Source of the DNA: Verrucomicrobiota bacterium
Lineage (GTDB): Bacteria > Verrucomicrobiota > Verrucomicrobiia > Limisphaerales > J093
Direction of reading: 5' to 3'
Assembly: GCA_016716505.1 (NCBI GenBank)
Contig: JADJWF010000001.1
Coordinates: 310,001 to 374,000, forward strand
DNA length: 64,000 nucleotides
The first letter of the stretch is position 1, and every line of letters starts with the position of its first letter. Shown here piece by piece: positions 17,783 through 24,994 of this stretch. The translations under genes were made by a program, and so were the position numbers. The notes below the pieces were generated by a model. It had not been told where the DNA came from, ran no database searches, and was given only the letters and a program-made list of their open reading frames with translations.

Positions 17783-18472
17783 TCAGGCCGACTCGCGCGG
17801 GCGTTTGGTGACTACTTCCACCGACGCGCGGTTCTTGGCGATCATGTTGGCTGGCAGGATCCCCCGCCAGCTCACGTTCGGGTAGATCAGCGCCCCGCGT
17901 CCCACGATGCTTCCCGGATTGAGCACCGCATTGCAGCCCACCTCGGCGTGGTCGCCCACCAGCGCGCCAAACTTCCTCAGCCCCGTGTCGAACGGCTTGC
18001 CGTCCACTTCGACCGTCACGTTGCCGGCGACGACTTTGAGGTTGGAGATTTTGACCCCCGCCCCGAGATGGGCCTTGTAACCGAGGATGGAGTCGCCGAC
18101 GTAATTGAAGTGAGGCACCTGCGCCCCGTTGAACAGGACGGCGGTCTTGAGTTCGCAGGCGTTGCCGACGACGCAATCATCACCGACGATCACGTTGTCC
18201 CGGATGTAGGCATTATGGCGGATGCGACAGTTTCGGCCGATGATCGCCGGCCCCTGAATCATGGCGCCATCTTCCACCACGGTTCCCTCGCCGATCGAGA
18301 CCTGTTCGCCGATCCACGCGACGCCCTCGCAGCGATTGCGCAGTCCCGGCCGCAGATGCCGGAGGAGATGATCTTTGAGGCGTTTGAGGGCATCCCACGC
18401 GAACTCGCAGCCGTCAAACAATGCCGCATGTTCAGTCTGGGTCAGGTCAAACAAATCCGTCGGTCGGAACAT
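17783..18472 (-). CDS. Left-handed beta-helix (hexapeptide-repeat) transferase
   Basis: A 229-residue protein from an ATG at 18472. After an N-terminal helical part (LFDLTQTEHAALFDGCEFAWDALKRLKDHL), residues about 50-205 are hexapeptide repeats: IGEQVSIGEGTVVEDGAMIQG, IGRNCRIRHNAYIRDNVIVGDDCVVG, and later VGCNAVLNPGSIVGRGALIYPN. These form a left-handed beta-helix. The layout resembles the C-terminal acyltransferase half of GlmU-type nucleotidyltransferases, but without the pyrophosphorylase domain. The acceptor sugar is unknown. It is the last chromosomal gene before the island's left boundary. Confidence 0.8.
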   Translation of the reverse strand: MFRPTDLFDLTQTEHAALFDGCEFAWDALKRLKDHLLRHLRPGLRNRCEGVAWIGEQVSIGEGTVVEDGAMIQGPAIIGRNCRIRHNAYIRDNVIVGDDCVVGNACELKTAVLFNGAQVPHFNYVGDSILGYKAHLGAGVKISNLKVVAGNVTVEVDGKPFDTGLRKFGALVGDHAEVGCNAVLNPGSIVGRGALIYPNVSWRGILPANMIAKNRASVEVVTKRPRESA

Positions 18473-18776
18473 GCGCGGGAGATTAGGGCGGGCGGGCGAT
18501 CGGGCAAGCCCGGCCACACGCGCCGGGACCTTGCAAACGCCCGGCCGGCCGACTCTGGCGAGAAGCCTCCGTGCGGACGCCAAACCGGTCGTGCATCCCC
18601 GGTTCAATCTTCTGCGGCGCAGCAGGACCGGAAGCGTTTGGCGATCGCCAAGGTGCGAAGCCGCGGTCGCTCGACGTGCCCCGCCGCGGGCTACTCGAAA
18701 ACGTGCTGGAATCTGGGGAGCGTTGGGTTGGACGAAACCGTTCCGGGGAAGTGAATGGCCGGCGGGATCGGGTGCT
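18473..18776. other. Intergenic flank left of the island
   Basis: About 300 bp between the beta-helix transferase and the left 49-bp repeat. No gene, RNA or clear terminator was recognised. By the insertion model this is the original downstream flank of the tRNA-Arg gene. Confidence 0.4.
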
Positions 18777-18825
18777 GGGTGGCGCACCCATCAGGAGTTG
18801 AACCTGAAACCTTCTGATCCGTAGT
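18777..18825 (-). repeat. Left attachment-site repeat (tRNA-Arg 3' half, orphan)
   Basis: 49 bp identical to 25758-25806, with the first difference on either side falling at the next base. In minus orientation it holds the tRNA 3' half from the anticodon loop to the CCA. The 5' half is missing, so it does not encode a tRNA. Confidence 0.9.
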
Positions 18826-18908
18826 GATAACCAGGGCCGTTGGCTTCCATCGGCTTACGTCACCAAACCTGCGGTTGTTTGGCTTTTGTTTGGGAATCTG
18901 GCCCGCCA

Positions 18909-18955
18909 TTGCCAAACCTATTGCCCAGCGTTGCAACCACTTGCACATCATTGCC
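18909..18955 (+). promoter_or_regulatory. Phased TTGCC/TTGCA array, left end
   Basis: Five TTGC(C/A) units start at 18909, 18921, 18931, 18941 and 18951, spaced 12, 10, 10 and 10 bp. They lie 84-130 bp inside the left repeat. A matching array lies at a similar distance inside the right repeat. Phasing close to a helical turn and the paired placement suggest recombinase or accessory-factor arm sites. The last unit overlaps the likely start of the recombinase fragment. Confidence 0.5.
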
Positions 18956-19769
18956 TGGGTTCCTTGAACTGCGCCGCTCCAGCAACTGGTGGTATGGGGT
19001 CTTCACCGTCAACGGCCGCCGCCAGGTCCTCAACCTCAAAGTTCCCATCACCGGCCAACGCCCGCCCAAACGGACGATGCTCGGCGATGACGAGTTCGAA
19101 CGCTCCCGCGGCCGCGCCCTGGCCGAGTATGAACGGCGCCGCCGCCAGTTCCGCGAGGAACGCAACACCGAGGGCGTGCTCCGCAAGTTGGTCGAGTTGA
19201 AGACCGGCCAGGAGGTCCGCTTCCCCAGCCTGGCCGACCTGCCCCGGCTGTGGGCGGAGATTCCCCGCCGCCACGCTCCGGGTGAACACGACGCCGAGCA
19301 GTGCCTGACGATCCTCAGACGATTCACCGCCTTCGTGAGTGACGCGCAGCCCGCCGCGACCGAGTTCGTCGCCGTGACGGCCGCCGGCCTGCGTCCCGGC
19401 GACACCGTGACCCTGACCGACGCCCCGCAAGGGCTGGCCGACGTGCGGTTCCGGCTGTTGGGGGTGGACATTCCCCGGCCGGAATCGGCCGAGATCGTCC
19501 TGACCGTCCGCGAGGACACTGCGCATCTGTTGAGCGAAGGCCCGGACGTTGCCGCGGATGAGCCCACCGACGCCGCTGTGCTCGAAGTCTGGGACGGCGG
19601 CGACTTGAGGGGCAACGTCACGACCTCGCCCGCCGGTCCCTACCCGCTCACCCACGCGGCGCTGGTCGGGTTCCTCGGTTCCGAGAAGACGTTCACCGTC
19701 CGGGCGTACCTCGCCCTGGGCGGCTACCGCAGCGCCGACTACGACTCGGTCACCGTCACCCGCTCCTGA
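18951..19769 (+). pseudogene. Tyrosine-recombinase N-terminus fused in frame to a phage tail-protein C-terminus
   Basis: A 272-codon open frame from a likely TTG start at 18951 (an ATG at 18840 would read through the TTGCC array). Residues about 1-145 look like the arm/core-binding half of a verrucomicrobial integrase: SSNWWYGVFTVNGRRQVLNL, a helix of Arg/Glu-rich sequence, then LPRLWAEIPRRHAPGEHDAE and LRRFTAFV. At about residue 145 the pattern changes. The rest (PGDTVTLTDAPQGLADVRFR, VLTVREDTAHLL, and LVGFLGSEKTFTVRAYLA near the end) resembles the C-terminus of siphovirus tail-tip proteins. The recombinase catalytic domain is missing entirely. The frame is open but the product cannot be a working integrase. 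Fusion by deletion or inversion is inferred. Confidence 0.55.
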
Positions 19770-19806
19770 CTTCCCGTTCCTCGACTCTCGATCCTCGACT
19801 TCCCCA

Positions 19807-20190
19807 ATGAGCACCATCACGCCTTCCCATCTCAACGACGTCAGCGACGCCGCCACGTTCCTCGCCCTGGTTCAATCCAACTTCGCCATCCTGGCCGAAG
19901 AGATCGCCAAGCGCGTGGCCACGTACCAGAACGGCAGCCCGGCGACGATCATCGGCCCGCCGACCAGCGGAAGCCGGGTCCTGAACGAGTTCTGGCGTGA
20001 TGCCCTCGGCGGCGAGTTCCGTTGCACGCTGGCGGGCACGCCGGGTACGTGGATTCAGATCCGGCCGGCGGCGGTGACGGCGGACCCGTCAAGCCGCGCG
20101 ATCCCCGTCGGCTACTGGAGTTGGAATGTCACCTCCGGTCACCTCAAACGCCACGCCGGTGGGTACGTGTGGGAGGTGCCGGGAGCGTAG
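19807..20190 (+). CDS. Phage tail-fibre-like protein
   Basis: A 127-residue protein from an ATG at 19807. An N-terminal helix (DAATFLALVQSNFAILAEEIAKR) is followed by a Gly/Pro/Thr-rich part and a short beta-rich domain with FWRDALGGEFRCTLAGTPGT, then GHLKRHAGGYVWEVPGA. Proteins of this type sit next to the tail-tip gene in prophages of related bacteria; the assignment is by pattern. It follows the fused recombinase/tail frame by 37 bp on the same strand. No signal peptide is present, which fits a virion rather than a secreted protein. Confidence 0.5.
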   Translation: MSTITPSHLNDVSDAATFLALVQSNFAILAEEIAKRVATYQNGSPATIIGPPTSGSRVLNEFWRDALGGEFRCTLAGTPGTWIQIRPAAVTADPSSRAIPVGYWSWNVTSGHLKRHAGGYVWEVPGA

Positions 20191-20197
20191 GAACGGC

Positions 20198-20353
20198 ATC
20201 ACCGACACGCCGACGCCGGTCCAGGTTCAGGGGGTCAATGACGGGCTCGTCACCGCCCTCGCCCTGTTAAATGAGATCCGGGCGGCGTGGGTAAAAGTGG
20301 GGTTGGTCACGGGTCGGGTCCAGCGGTTCTTGGGGCCGCACGGGCGGGCCTGA
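20198..20353 (+). pseudogene. Small tail-associated gene with damaged start codon
   Basis: A 51-codon frame whose natural start would be at 20198, where an AGGA box (20189-20192) is followed by ATC ACC GAC ACG. ATC stands where ATG is expected. The peptide (TDTPTPVQVQGVNDGLVTAL, then LNEIRAAWVKVGLVTG) matches the short helical proteins that follow tail-fibre genes in prophages. A GTG at 20159 in the same frame is an alternative start. Either the start codon has mutated or a rare ATC start is used. Confidence 0.35.
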
Positions 20354-20439
20354 TTTGACCTTGATCTTCGGGGGCCGGATTCCCATCTTCGCTCCCGACG
20401 TCTCCGATAAGACAACGCCCAGTTGAAAGGCCATCGCAG

Positions 20440-23190
20440 ATGAACTTCCACGCTCTCCCTCGCCTCCTTCCGGCCCTCCTTGCGACGGTGCTCGGACTCG
20501 GTCTCCACGCCCAAGCGCCCACCGCCCTCAGCATCCAGGATGTCTCCCACTTTTACGACCAGCCGTATCTGCTGGATTTCAATTTCGCCCTGCGCGACCA
20601 AAACGACAAGGCCCTGATCCTCGACCCGTCCCAGATCACGGTGGTGTGCCGCGAAGACGGCACGCCCATCAGCGCGTCGGAGACCGGCTTCCGCCTTCTG
20701 GCGGCGGCCAACAAGCAGCTCAAGTGCTTCCTGGTCCTCGATTACACGCTCAGCATGGCCGATCCGGCCGCGAATGGTGACAGCGACGGCGACGGCCTTT
20801 CCGACGCCCTCGAGACGATGGAGGCTGCCGCCAAGACCCTCATCGGCACGTTGAATCCAGACGCGCAGGTGGGCCTGTACGAGTTCCATCGCGAAGACGC
20901 CGCGCATCCACCTCAGAAGGTCAGCGACCTGACCGTGGACAAGGCGGCCCTGACCAACCACATAGACCGCATCTGGACCGACTATGTGCAGTGGTTCCCG
21001 GCGGCGACCCGCGTCTGGGACGCCGTGTACGCCGCGATTCAGGAATATCCGACCAGCCGGGTGGTGGACGAGCAGCGGGTCGTGGTCTTCCTCTCGGACG
21101 GGCGCGACGAATCCAGCACGCGCCGGCCCAACGATGTCATCAGCGCCGCCCAAGACCGGGGCGTCAAAGTCTATCCCATCGGTTTTGGCGACGAGTTGAC
21201 CCCGGCGCCGCTCCAGAACATCGCCGGTTCCACCGGCGGCCGGTACTATCCCGCGCTGACGATTCCGCAGCTTGCCGAACGGTTTCAGCAGCTCACCGAC
21301 GACCTGCGGGGCAACTACGTGCTCCGCTGGGCCACCCTCAAGCGCACCGGCTCGTTCACTCCTTCCTTCTCGCTCACCTACCAGGGGCTGACCGCCACCC
21401 ACTCCGGTCAAAGGTACTATCCGGGGAGCTACGCCGGTGATGTGCTCCAAGGCCGGCTGGTCTTTGACGCCGCACTGGATGAAGGCGAGGCCACGGTGGG
21501 TCTGCGGGCCTACTATATTCCGCGGTTCATCACCCGGCTGCGCTTTCAGTACGCCAGCGACAAGCCGCTCACCGTGCAGCGGGTTCCGTTGGCTGAGGGC
21601 GGGATCGTGCCGGACACCTGGCTGTTTGAGCACAACGCCACCGAGCACTGGATCGAACTGCGCAGCCCGAATCCGCAGAACATCTTCACCGCCCTGCCGT
21701 ATGCCACGCAGGGCAGGCTGTTGCGGTTCGTGCTCACGGGCGTGGCCGACCTGACCACTTGCTTCTCGAACTTCTCGGTGGACAACACGCTCTACACCGC
21801 CGGCGGTCAGACCTTCGTGATTTTGAACACGGCTCTGGTCGGGCGCCTGGGACAGACCATCACCTTCGCGCCGCTCGCGGATCGGTTGCTGAGCATGTCG
21901 CCCTTCACCGTCTCCGCCACCGCCAGCAGCGGATTGCCCGTGACCTTCCGGATCGTGAGCGGGCCGGCGACGCTCAGCGGCACCTCGGTCACCCTGACCG
22001 GCACGGGGCGCGTGACGATCCGGGCGGAGCAGGCGGGCAATGACACGTACAGCGCGGCCGCCGTCGAGCAGTCCTTTGAGGTCATTGACCGACTGCCGCA
22101 CGGGACGCCACTGGACTGGCTGGCCCGGTACGGTCTGACCAGCGATCTGATTCAGGCGGAACTGCTGGATCCCGACGGTGACGGTTCGCCAATGTGGCAT
22201 GAGTACCGGGCGGGAACCAACCCGACCAATGCGGCCTCCGTGTTGGCCCTGAGCCTCCCGGACTGGCAGGCTGGCGGCTGGCAAATCGCTTTTCCCTCCC
22301 AGAACTACCGGAAATACCGGATAGACACCTCGGAGGACCTCAGCACTTGGACACCGTGGCAGACGGAGGTGCCGGGTGACGGCCAACTCCTCAGCTACGT
22401 GGACCCTATCACAGGTCCCCAGCGGTTCTATCGGGTGGTTCAGACCCAGATCAACGAGCCTCCGCCTGGCATGGTGTGGATCCCGCCCGGGACATTCCTG
22501 ATGGGCAGTCCGGCGAGCGAGCCGGCCCGGTGGAGCGATGAAGGTCCACAGACGGTGGTCACGCTCAGCCGGGGGTTCTGGCTGGGGAAGTACGAAGTGA
22601 CCCAGCGGGAGTACCTGGCGGTGATGGGCAACAACCCGTCGTATTTCACCGGCGACCTGGACCGACCGGTCGAGCAGGTGAGCTGGCACGACGCGGTGGC
22701 GTATTGCGAGAAGCTGACCCAGCAGGAGCGGGCGGCGGGGCGGTTGCCGGAAGGCTACGAGTATCGGCTGCCGACCGAGGCCCAGTGGGAGTATGCGTGC
22801 CGGGCGGGGACGACCACGGCGACGGCGTTTGGGAACAGCCTGAGTTCGACGCAGGCGAACTTCGATGGGAATTACCCCTACAACGGCGGGGCGGTGGGTC
22901 CGTATCTGGGCCGCACGACGAAGGTGGGCAGCTATTTGCCGAACGCTTGGGGACTGTACGACATGCACGGGAATGTTTGGGAATGGTGTGCGGACTGGTA
23001 CTCGGATTCGTATCCGGGCGGCGCCGTGACGGATCCCCGGGGGCCTATCTCGGGCTCGATCCGCGTGAACCGCGGGGGCGGTTGGTACTACTTCGGGCGG
23101 GACTGCCGGTCAGCGGTCCGGGACAGGGGCCACCCGTCGGTCACGAGCCACCGCCTCGGGTTCCGCGCCGCCCTGGTTCCGGTTCCCTGA
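20440..23190 (+). CDS. DGR target protein: secreted VWA + FGE/SUMF1-fold protein with variable C-terminus
   Basis: A 916-residue protein. Residues 1-25 are a signal peptide ending near LHAQA. A von Willebrand factor A domain spans about 90-310, with the MIDAS motif DYTLS at 101-105. A calcium-type DSDGDGLSD loop lies directly after it, at about 114-122, and VVVFLSDGRDES follows later. A beta-rich middle contains a bacterial Ig-like module (TASSGLPVTFRIVSGPATLS). A second DPDGDG loop comes before the C-terminal domain. From about 677 (GMVWIPPGTFLMGSPASEP) to the end is an FGE-sulfatase/SUMF1 domain, which has the C-type-lectin-like fold used by many DGR targets. Residues 871-911 are the variable repeat, with 13 residues differing from the template-encoded version. 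The protein should be exported and present a diversifiable ligand-binding face. Confidence 0.9.
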   Translation: MNFHALPRLLPALLATVLGLGLHAQAPTALSIQDVSHFYDQPYLLDFNFALRDQNDKALILDPSQITVVCREDGTPISASETGFRLLAAANKQLKCFLVLDYTLSMADPAANGDSDGDGLSDALETMEAAAKTLIGTLNPDAQVGLYEFHREDAAHPPQKVSDLTVDKAALTNHIDRIWTDYVQWFPAATRVWDAVYAAIQEYPTSRVVDEQRVVVFLSDGRDESSTRRPNDVISAAQDRGVKVYPIGFGDELTPAPLQNIAGSTGGRYYPALTIPQLAERFQQLTDDLRGNYVLRWATLKRTGSFTPSFSLTYQGLTATHSGQRYYPGSYAGDVLQGRLVFDAALDEGEATVGLRAYYIPRFITRLRFQYASDKPLTVQRVPLAEGGIVPDTWLFEHNATEHWIELRSPNPQNIFTALPYATQGRLLRFVLTGVADLTTCFSNFSVDNTLYTAGGQTFVILNTALVGRLGQTITFAPLADRLLSMSPFTVSATASSGLPVTFRIVSGPATLSGTSVTLTGTGRVTIRAEQAGNDTYSAAAVEQSFEVIDRLPHGTPLDWLARYGLTSDLIQAELLDPDGDGSPMWHEYRAGTNPTNAASVLALSLPDWQAGGWQIAFPSQNYRKYRIDTSEDLSTWTPWQTEVPGDGQLLSYVDPITGPQRFYRVVQTQINEPPPGMVWIPPGTFLMGSPASEPARWSDEGPQTVVTLSRGFWLGKYEVTQREYLAVMGNNPSYFTGDLDRPVEQVSWHDAVAYCEKLTQQERAAGRLPEGYEYRLPTEAQWEYACRAGTTTATAFGNSLSSTQANFDGNYPYNGGAVGPYLGRTTKVGSYLPNAWGLYDMHGNVWEWCADWYSDSYPGGAVTDPRGPISGSIRVNRGGGWYYFGRDCRSAVRDRGHPSVTSHRLGFRAALVPVP
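23050..23173 (+). repeat. DGR variable repeat (VR)
   Basis: 124 bp at the 3' end of the target gene, aligned without gaps to the template at 24834-24957 (constant offset 1784). Of 124 positions, 18 differ, and each is an adenine in the template. The changes are 10 A-to-G, 7 A-to-T and 1 A-to-C. All 93 non-A positions agree. The last 19 bp (from CTCGGGTT) hold no A and match exactly, as expected of the initiation-of-mutagenic-homing region. The match stops 14 bp before the target's stop codon. Confidence 0.95.
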
Positions 23191-23214
23191 GGCCTCTGGC
23201 CTTTGACCTGAGCT
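23191..23214 (+). repeat. Post-VR arm of a 24-bp inverted repeat
   Basis: The 24 bp directly after the target stop codon are the reverse complement of 24959-24982, directly after the TR, with 23 of 24 matching. The arm itself begins with a GGCC-TCT-GGCC mini-hairpin. Confidence 0.75.
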
Positions 23215-23232
23215 TTAGGAGCAGGAGAATGA

Positions 23233-23304
23233 GCGCCGCAGCGCTGAAGGCGGAGCGAGGAGGCGAGGGACGAGCCTCCGGCGAACGCCGAAGGGCTGCG
23301 GCGC
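23233..23304. other. Large hairpin between VR and the HRDC gene
   Basis: A 10-bp perfect outer stem (GCGCCGCAGC at 23233-23242 with GCTGCGGCGC at 23295-23304) encloses an inner 6-bp stem (GGAGGC at 23259-23264 with GCCTCC at 23274-23279). It lies 60 bp after the VR. DGRs characterised in phage BPP-1 need a hairpin or cruciform just after the VR; this could be a counterpart, or a REP-like element. Confidence 0.45.
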
Positions 23305-23363
23305 GGGTTGGAGGGAAGGGAAGGCGGGGGTCGCGGGGGCGCAGCCCCCTCGTTTAGGATTTT

Positions 23364-23834
23364 GTGCAATACCAAATCTACACGGTGGCGTTGAGTGCGG
23401 GGGCGAGCGGCACCGACGAGTTGAATCGTTTCCTTCGCGGTCACCGGGTGCTGGCGGTCGAACGGCGGCTGGTGGAGGCCGGCGCGAACTCCTGCTGGAC
23501 GTTTTGCGTGGAATACCTGGAGAGCGGAGCGGGGATGACGCCCTTTCGAGCGGAGGCGCGCGTGGATTACAAGGAGGTGCTCACGCCCGAGCAGTTCGCG
23601 CGCTTCTCGCGGCTGCGGGAGCTGCGGAAAGCGCTGGCGGATCAGGAGGCGGTCCCGCCCTACGCGATTTTCACCAATGAGCAGTTGGCCGCCCTGGTGC
23701 GCCTGGAGCGAGCCACCAAACCAGCGATGGCCACCGTGCCCGGCGTGGGTGAGGCGAAAGTCGCGAAATACGGTGACCGCTTTCTGGCCGCGCTGGCGGA
23801 ATCGCTCCCCACACCGGCACCGCCAAGCCCATGA
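23364..23834 (+). CDS. HRDC-domain DGR accessory protein
   Basis: A 156-residue protein from a GTG at 23364 with an AGGA box five bases upstream. The N-terminal half (residues 1-85) is a small alpha/beta region common to this DGR accessory type (FLRGHRVLAVERRLVEAGAN, then WTFCVEYLE). Residues about 90-150 form an HRDC nucleic-acid-binding domain: LRELRKALADQEAVPPYAIF, LAALVRLERATKPAMATVPG, VGEAKVAKYGDRFL. HRDC proteins replace or accompany Avd in many non-phage DGRs and may help the RT handle template RNA; the role is inferred. Its stop overlaps the RT start (ATGA), so the two are probably translationally coupled. Confidence 0.88.
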   Translation: MQYQIYTVALSAGASGTDELNRFLRGHRVLAVERRLVEAGANSCWTFCVEYLESGAGMTPFRAEARVDYKEVLTPEQFARFSRLRELRKALADQEAVPPYAIFTNEQLAALVRLERATKPAMATVPGVGEAKVAKYGDRFLAALAESLPTPAPPSP

Positions 23835-24994
23835 AACGAGTGGGGCAACTCATGACGGCGGTCATTGAGCCGGACAACCTCCGATTAGCCTTCTGGAAAG
23901 CGGCCCGCGGAAAGGCCGACCGGGCGGAGGTCCAGCGGTATCGGGCAAACCTCGAAGCGGAATTGACACGGCTGCGATTGGGGCTGCTGGACGGGACGTA
24001 TCCCATTGGCCGCTACCGGCGGTTTGTGGTCCATGATCCCAAACGGCGAACCATCCACGCGCCGGCGTTCGCGGAACGGGTGCTGCACCACGCCCTGATG
24101 AACGTCTGCGAGCCCTGCTTTGAGCGGTGGGCAGTGCAGGACAGCTACGCCTGCCGGAAAGGCAAAGGCCAGTGGGCCGCGGTTCGTCGGGCCGAGGGCT
24201 TTGCGCGGCGTGCGCCCTTCTTCCTGAAGCTGGATATCCGCAAGTACTTTGACAGCGTGCCGCACGAGCGCTTGCTGGCGCAATTGGCGCGGCACATCAA
24301 GGACTCGGCTATCTTAAGCTGGTTTGGCCGCCTGCTCGCGAGTTACCAGGCGAGTCCGGGGCGCGGCTTGCCGATTGGGAGCCTCACTTCGCAGCACCTG
24401 GCCAATTTCTACCTGGGCCGCCTGGACCGATTCGTGAAAGAGCGGCTCCGCTGCGCCGCCTATGTGCGGTACATGGATGACTTCTGCGTCTGGGGTGAGA
24501 GGAGCGCCGAGCTCGCCGCAGTCCGCCGGGAGATCGAGGCTTTCTTGGCGGAGGTGCTGGGCCTTTCCCCCAAGCCGACGCCGTACGTCAATCGGACGGA
24601 GCGGGGAATGGACTTTTTGGGGTGCCGGGTCTTTCCGGGGTACTCAACTTTGAATTCGCGGAGTCGGCGGCGTTTCCGCAGGAAGCTGGCCCGGTATGAA
24701 TCGCGGTTTGAAGCCGGGCAGTGGGATGAGGATTGCCTGCAGCGGCACGTCCAGACGCTCGTGGCGTTTACGCGGCAAGTGTCGGCCTTTCGATTTCGTC
24801 AGCAGGTACTTGAGGCTTTGGGGCAACGGTCAATCGGGCTCGAACCGCGTGAACCGCGGGGGCAGTTGGAACAACAACGGGCAGAACTGCCGGTCAGCGA
24901 ACCGGAACAGGAACCACCCGTCGAACACGAACCACAACCTCGGGTTCCGCGCCGCCCCAGCTCAGGTCAAAGGCCGGAGGCCGAAGAGAACTGA
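23831..24994 (+). CDS. DGR reverse transcriptase
   Basis: A 387-residue group-II-intron-like RT. Visible motifs are FFLKLDIRKYFDSVPHE (first catalytic Asp, about residues 134-145) and RGLPIGSLTSQ at 178-188. The second has the SQ ending that marks DGR RTs; other RTs have SP. YVRYMDDF holds catalytic YMDD at 214-217, and GMDFLGCRVFPG follows as the domain-6 segment. There is no maturase or endonuclease domain. Residues from about 335 onward are encoded by the template repeat read in another frame. They are low-complexity Pro/Glu/Arg, so the working enzyme probably ends before that. The ATG overlaps the HRDC gene stop. Confidence 0.95.
   Translation: MKRVGQLMTAVIEPDNLRLAFWKAARGKADRAEVQRYRANLEAELTRLRLGLLDGTYPIGRYRRFVVHDPKRRTIHAPAFAERVLHHALMNVCEPCFERWAVQDSYACRKGKGQWAAVRRAEGFARRAPFFLKLDIRKYFDSVPHERLLAQLARHIKDSAILSWFGRLLASYQASPGRGLPIGSLTSQHLANFYLGRLDRFVKERLRCAAYVRYMDDFCVWGERSAELAAVRREIEAFLAEVLGLSPKPTPYVNRTERGMDFLGCRVFPGYSTLNSRSRRRFRRKLARYESRFEAGQWDEDCLQRHVQTLVAFTRQVSAFRFRQQVLEALGQRSIGLEPREPRGQLEQQRAELPVSEPEQEPPVEHEPQPRVPRRPSSGQRPEAEEN
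24834..24957 (+). repeat. DGR template repeat (TR)
   Basis: 124 bp that match the VR at every non-adenine position. It holds 31 adenines, mostly in AAC codons when read in the target frame (SNRVNRGGSWNNNGQNC and following), and 18 of them are replaced in the VR. AAC codons are the usual choice in DGR templates because mutating their adenines reaches many residues but no stop codon. The TR lies inside the 3' end of the RT open frame but in a different reading phase. Confidence 0.95.
24959..24982 (+). repeat. Post-TR arm of a 24-bp inverted repeat
   Basis: Reverse-complementary to 23191-23214 with one mismatch. It starts one base after the end of VR/TR identity and contains its own GGCC-GGA-GGCC mini-hairpin. 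Confidence 0.75.

Noticed and set aside
23229..23357. A 42-codon frame (very Arg/Gly-rich) between VR and the HRDC gene, with an AGGAG box seven bases before its ATG
   Set aside because: It lies across the hairpin 23233-23304, its peptide is low-complexity, and it resembles no DGR accessory protein. The good ribosome site may be chance in purine-rich DNA.
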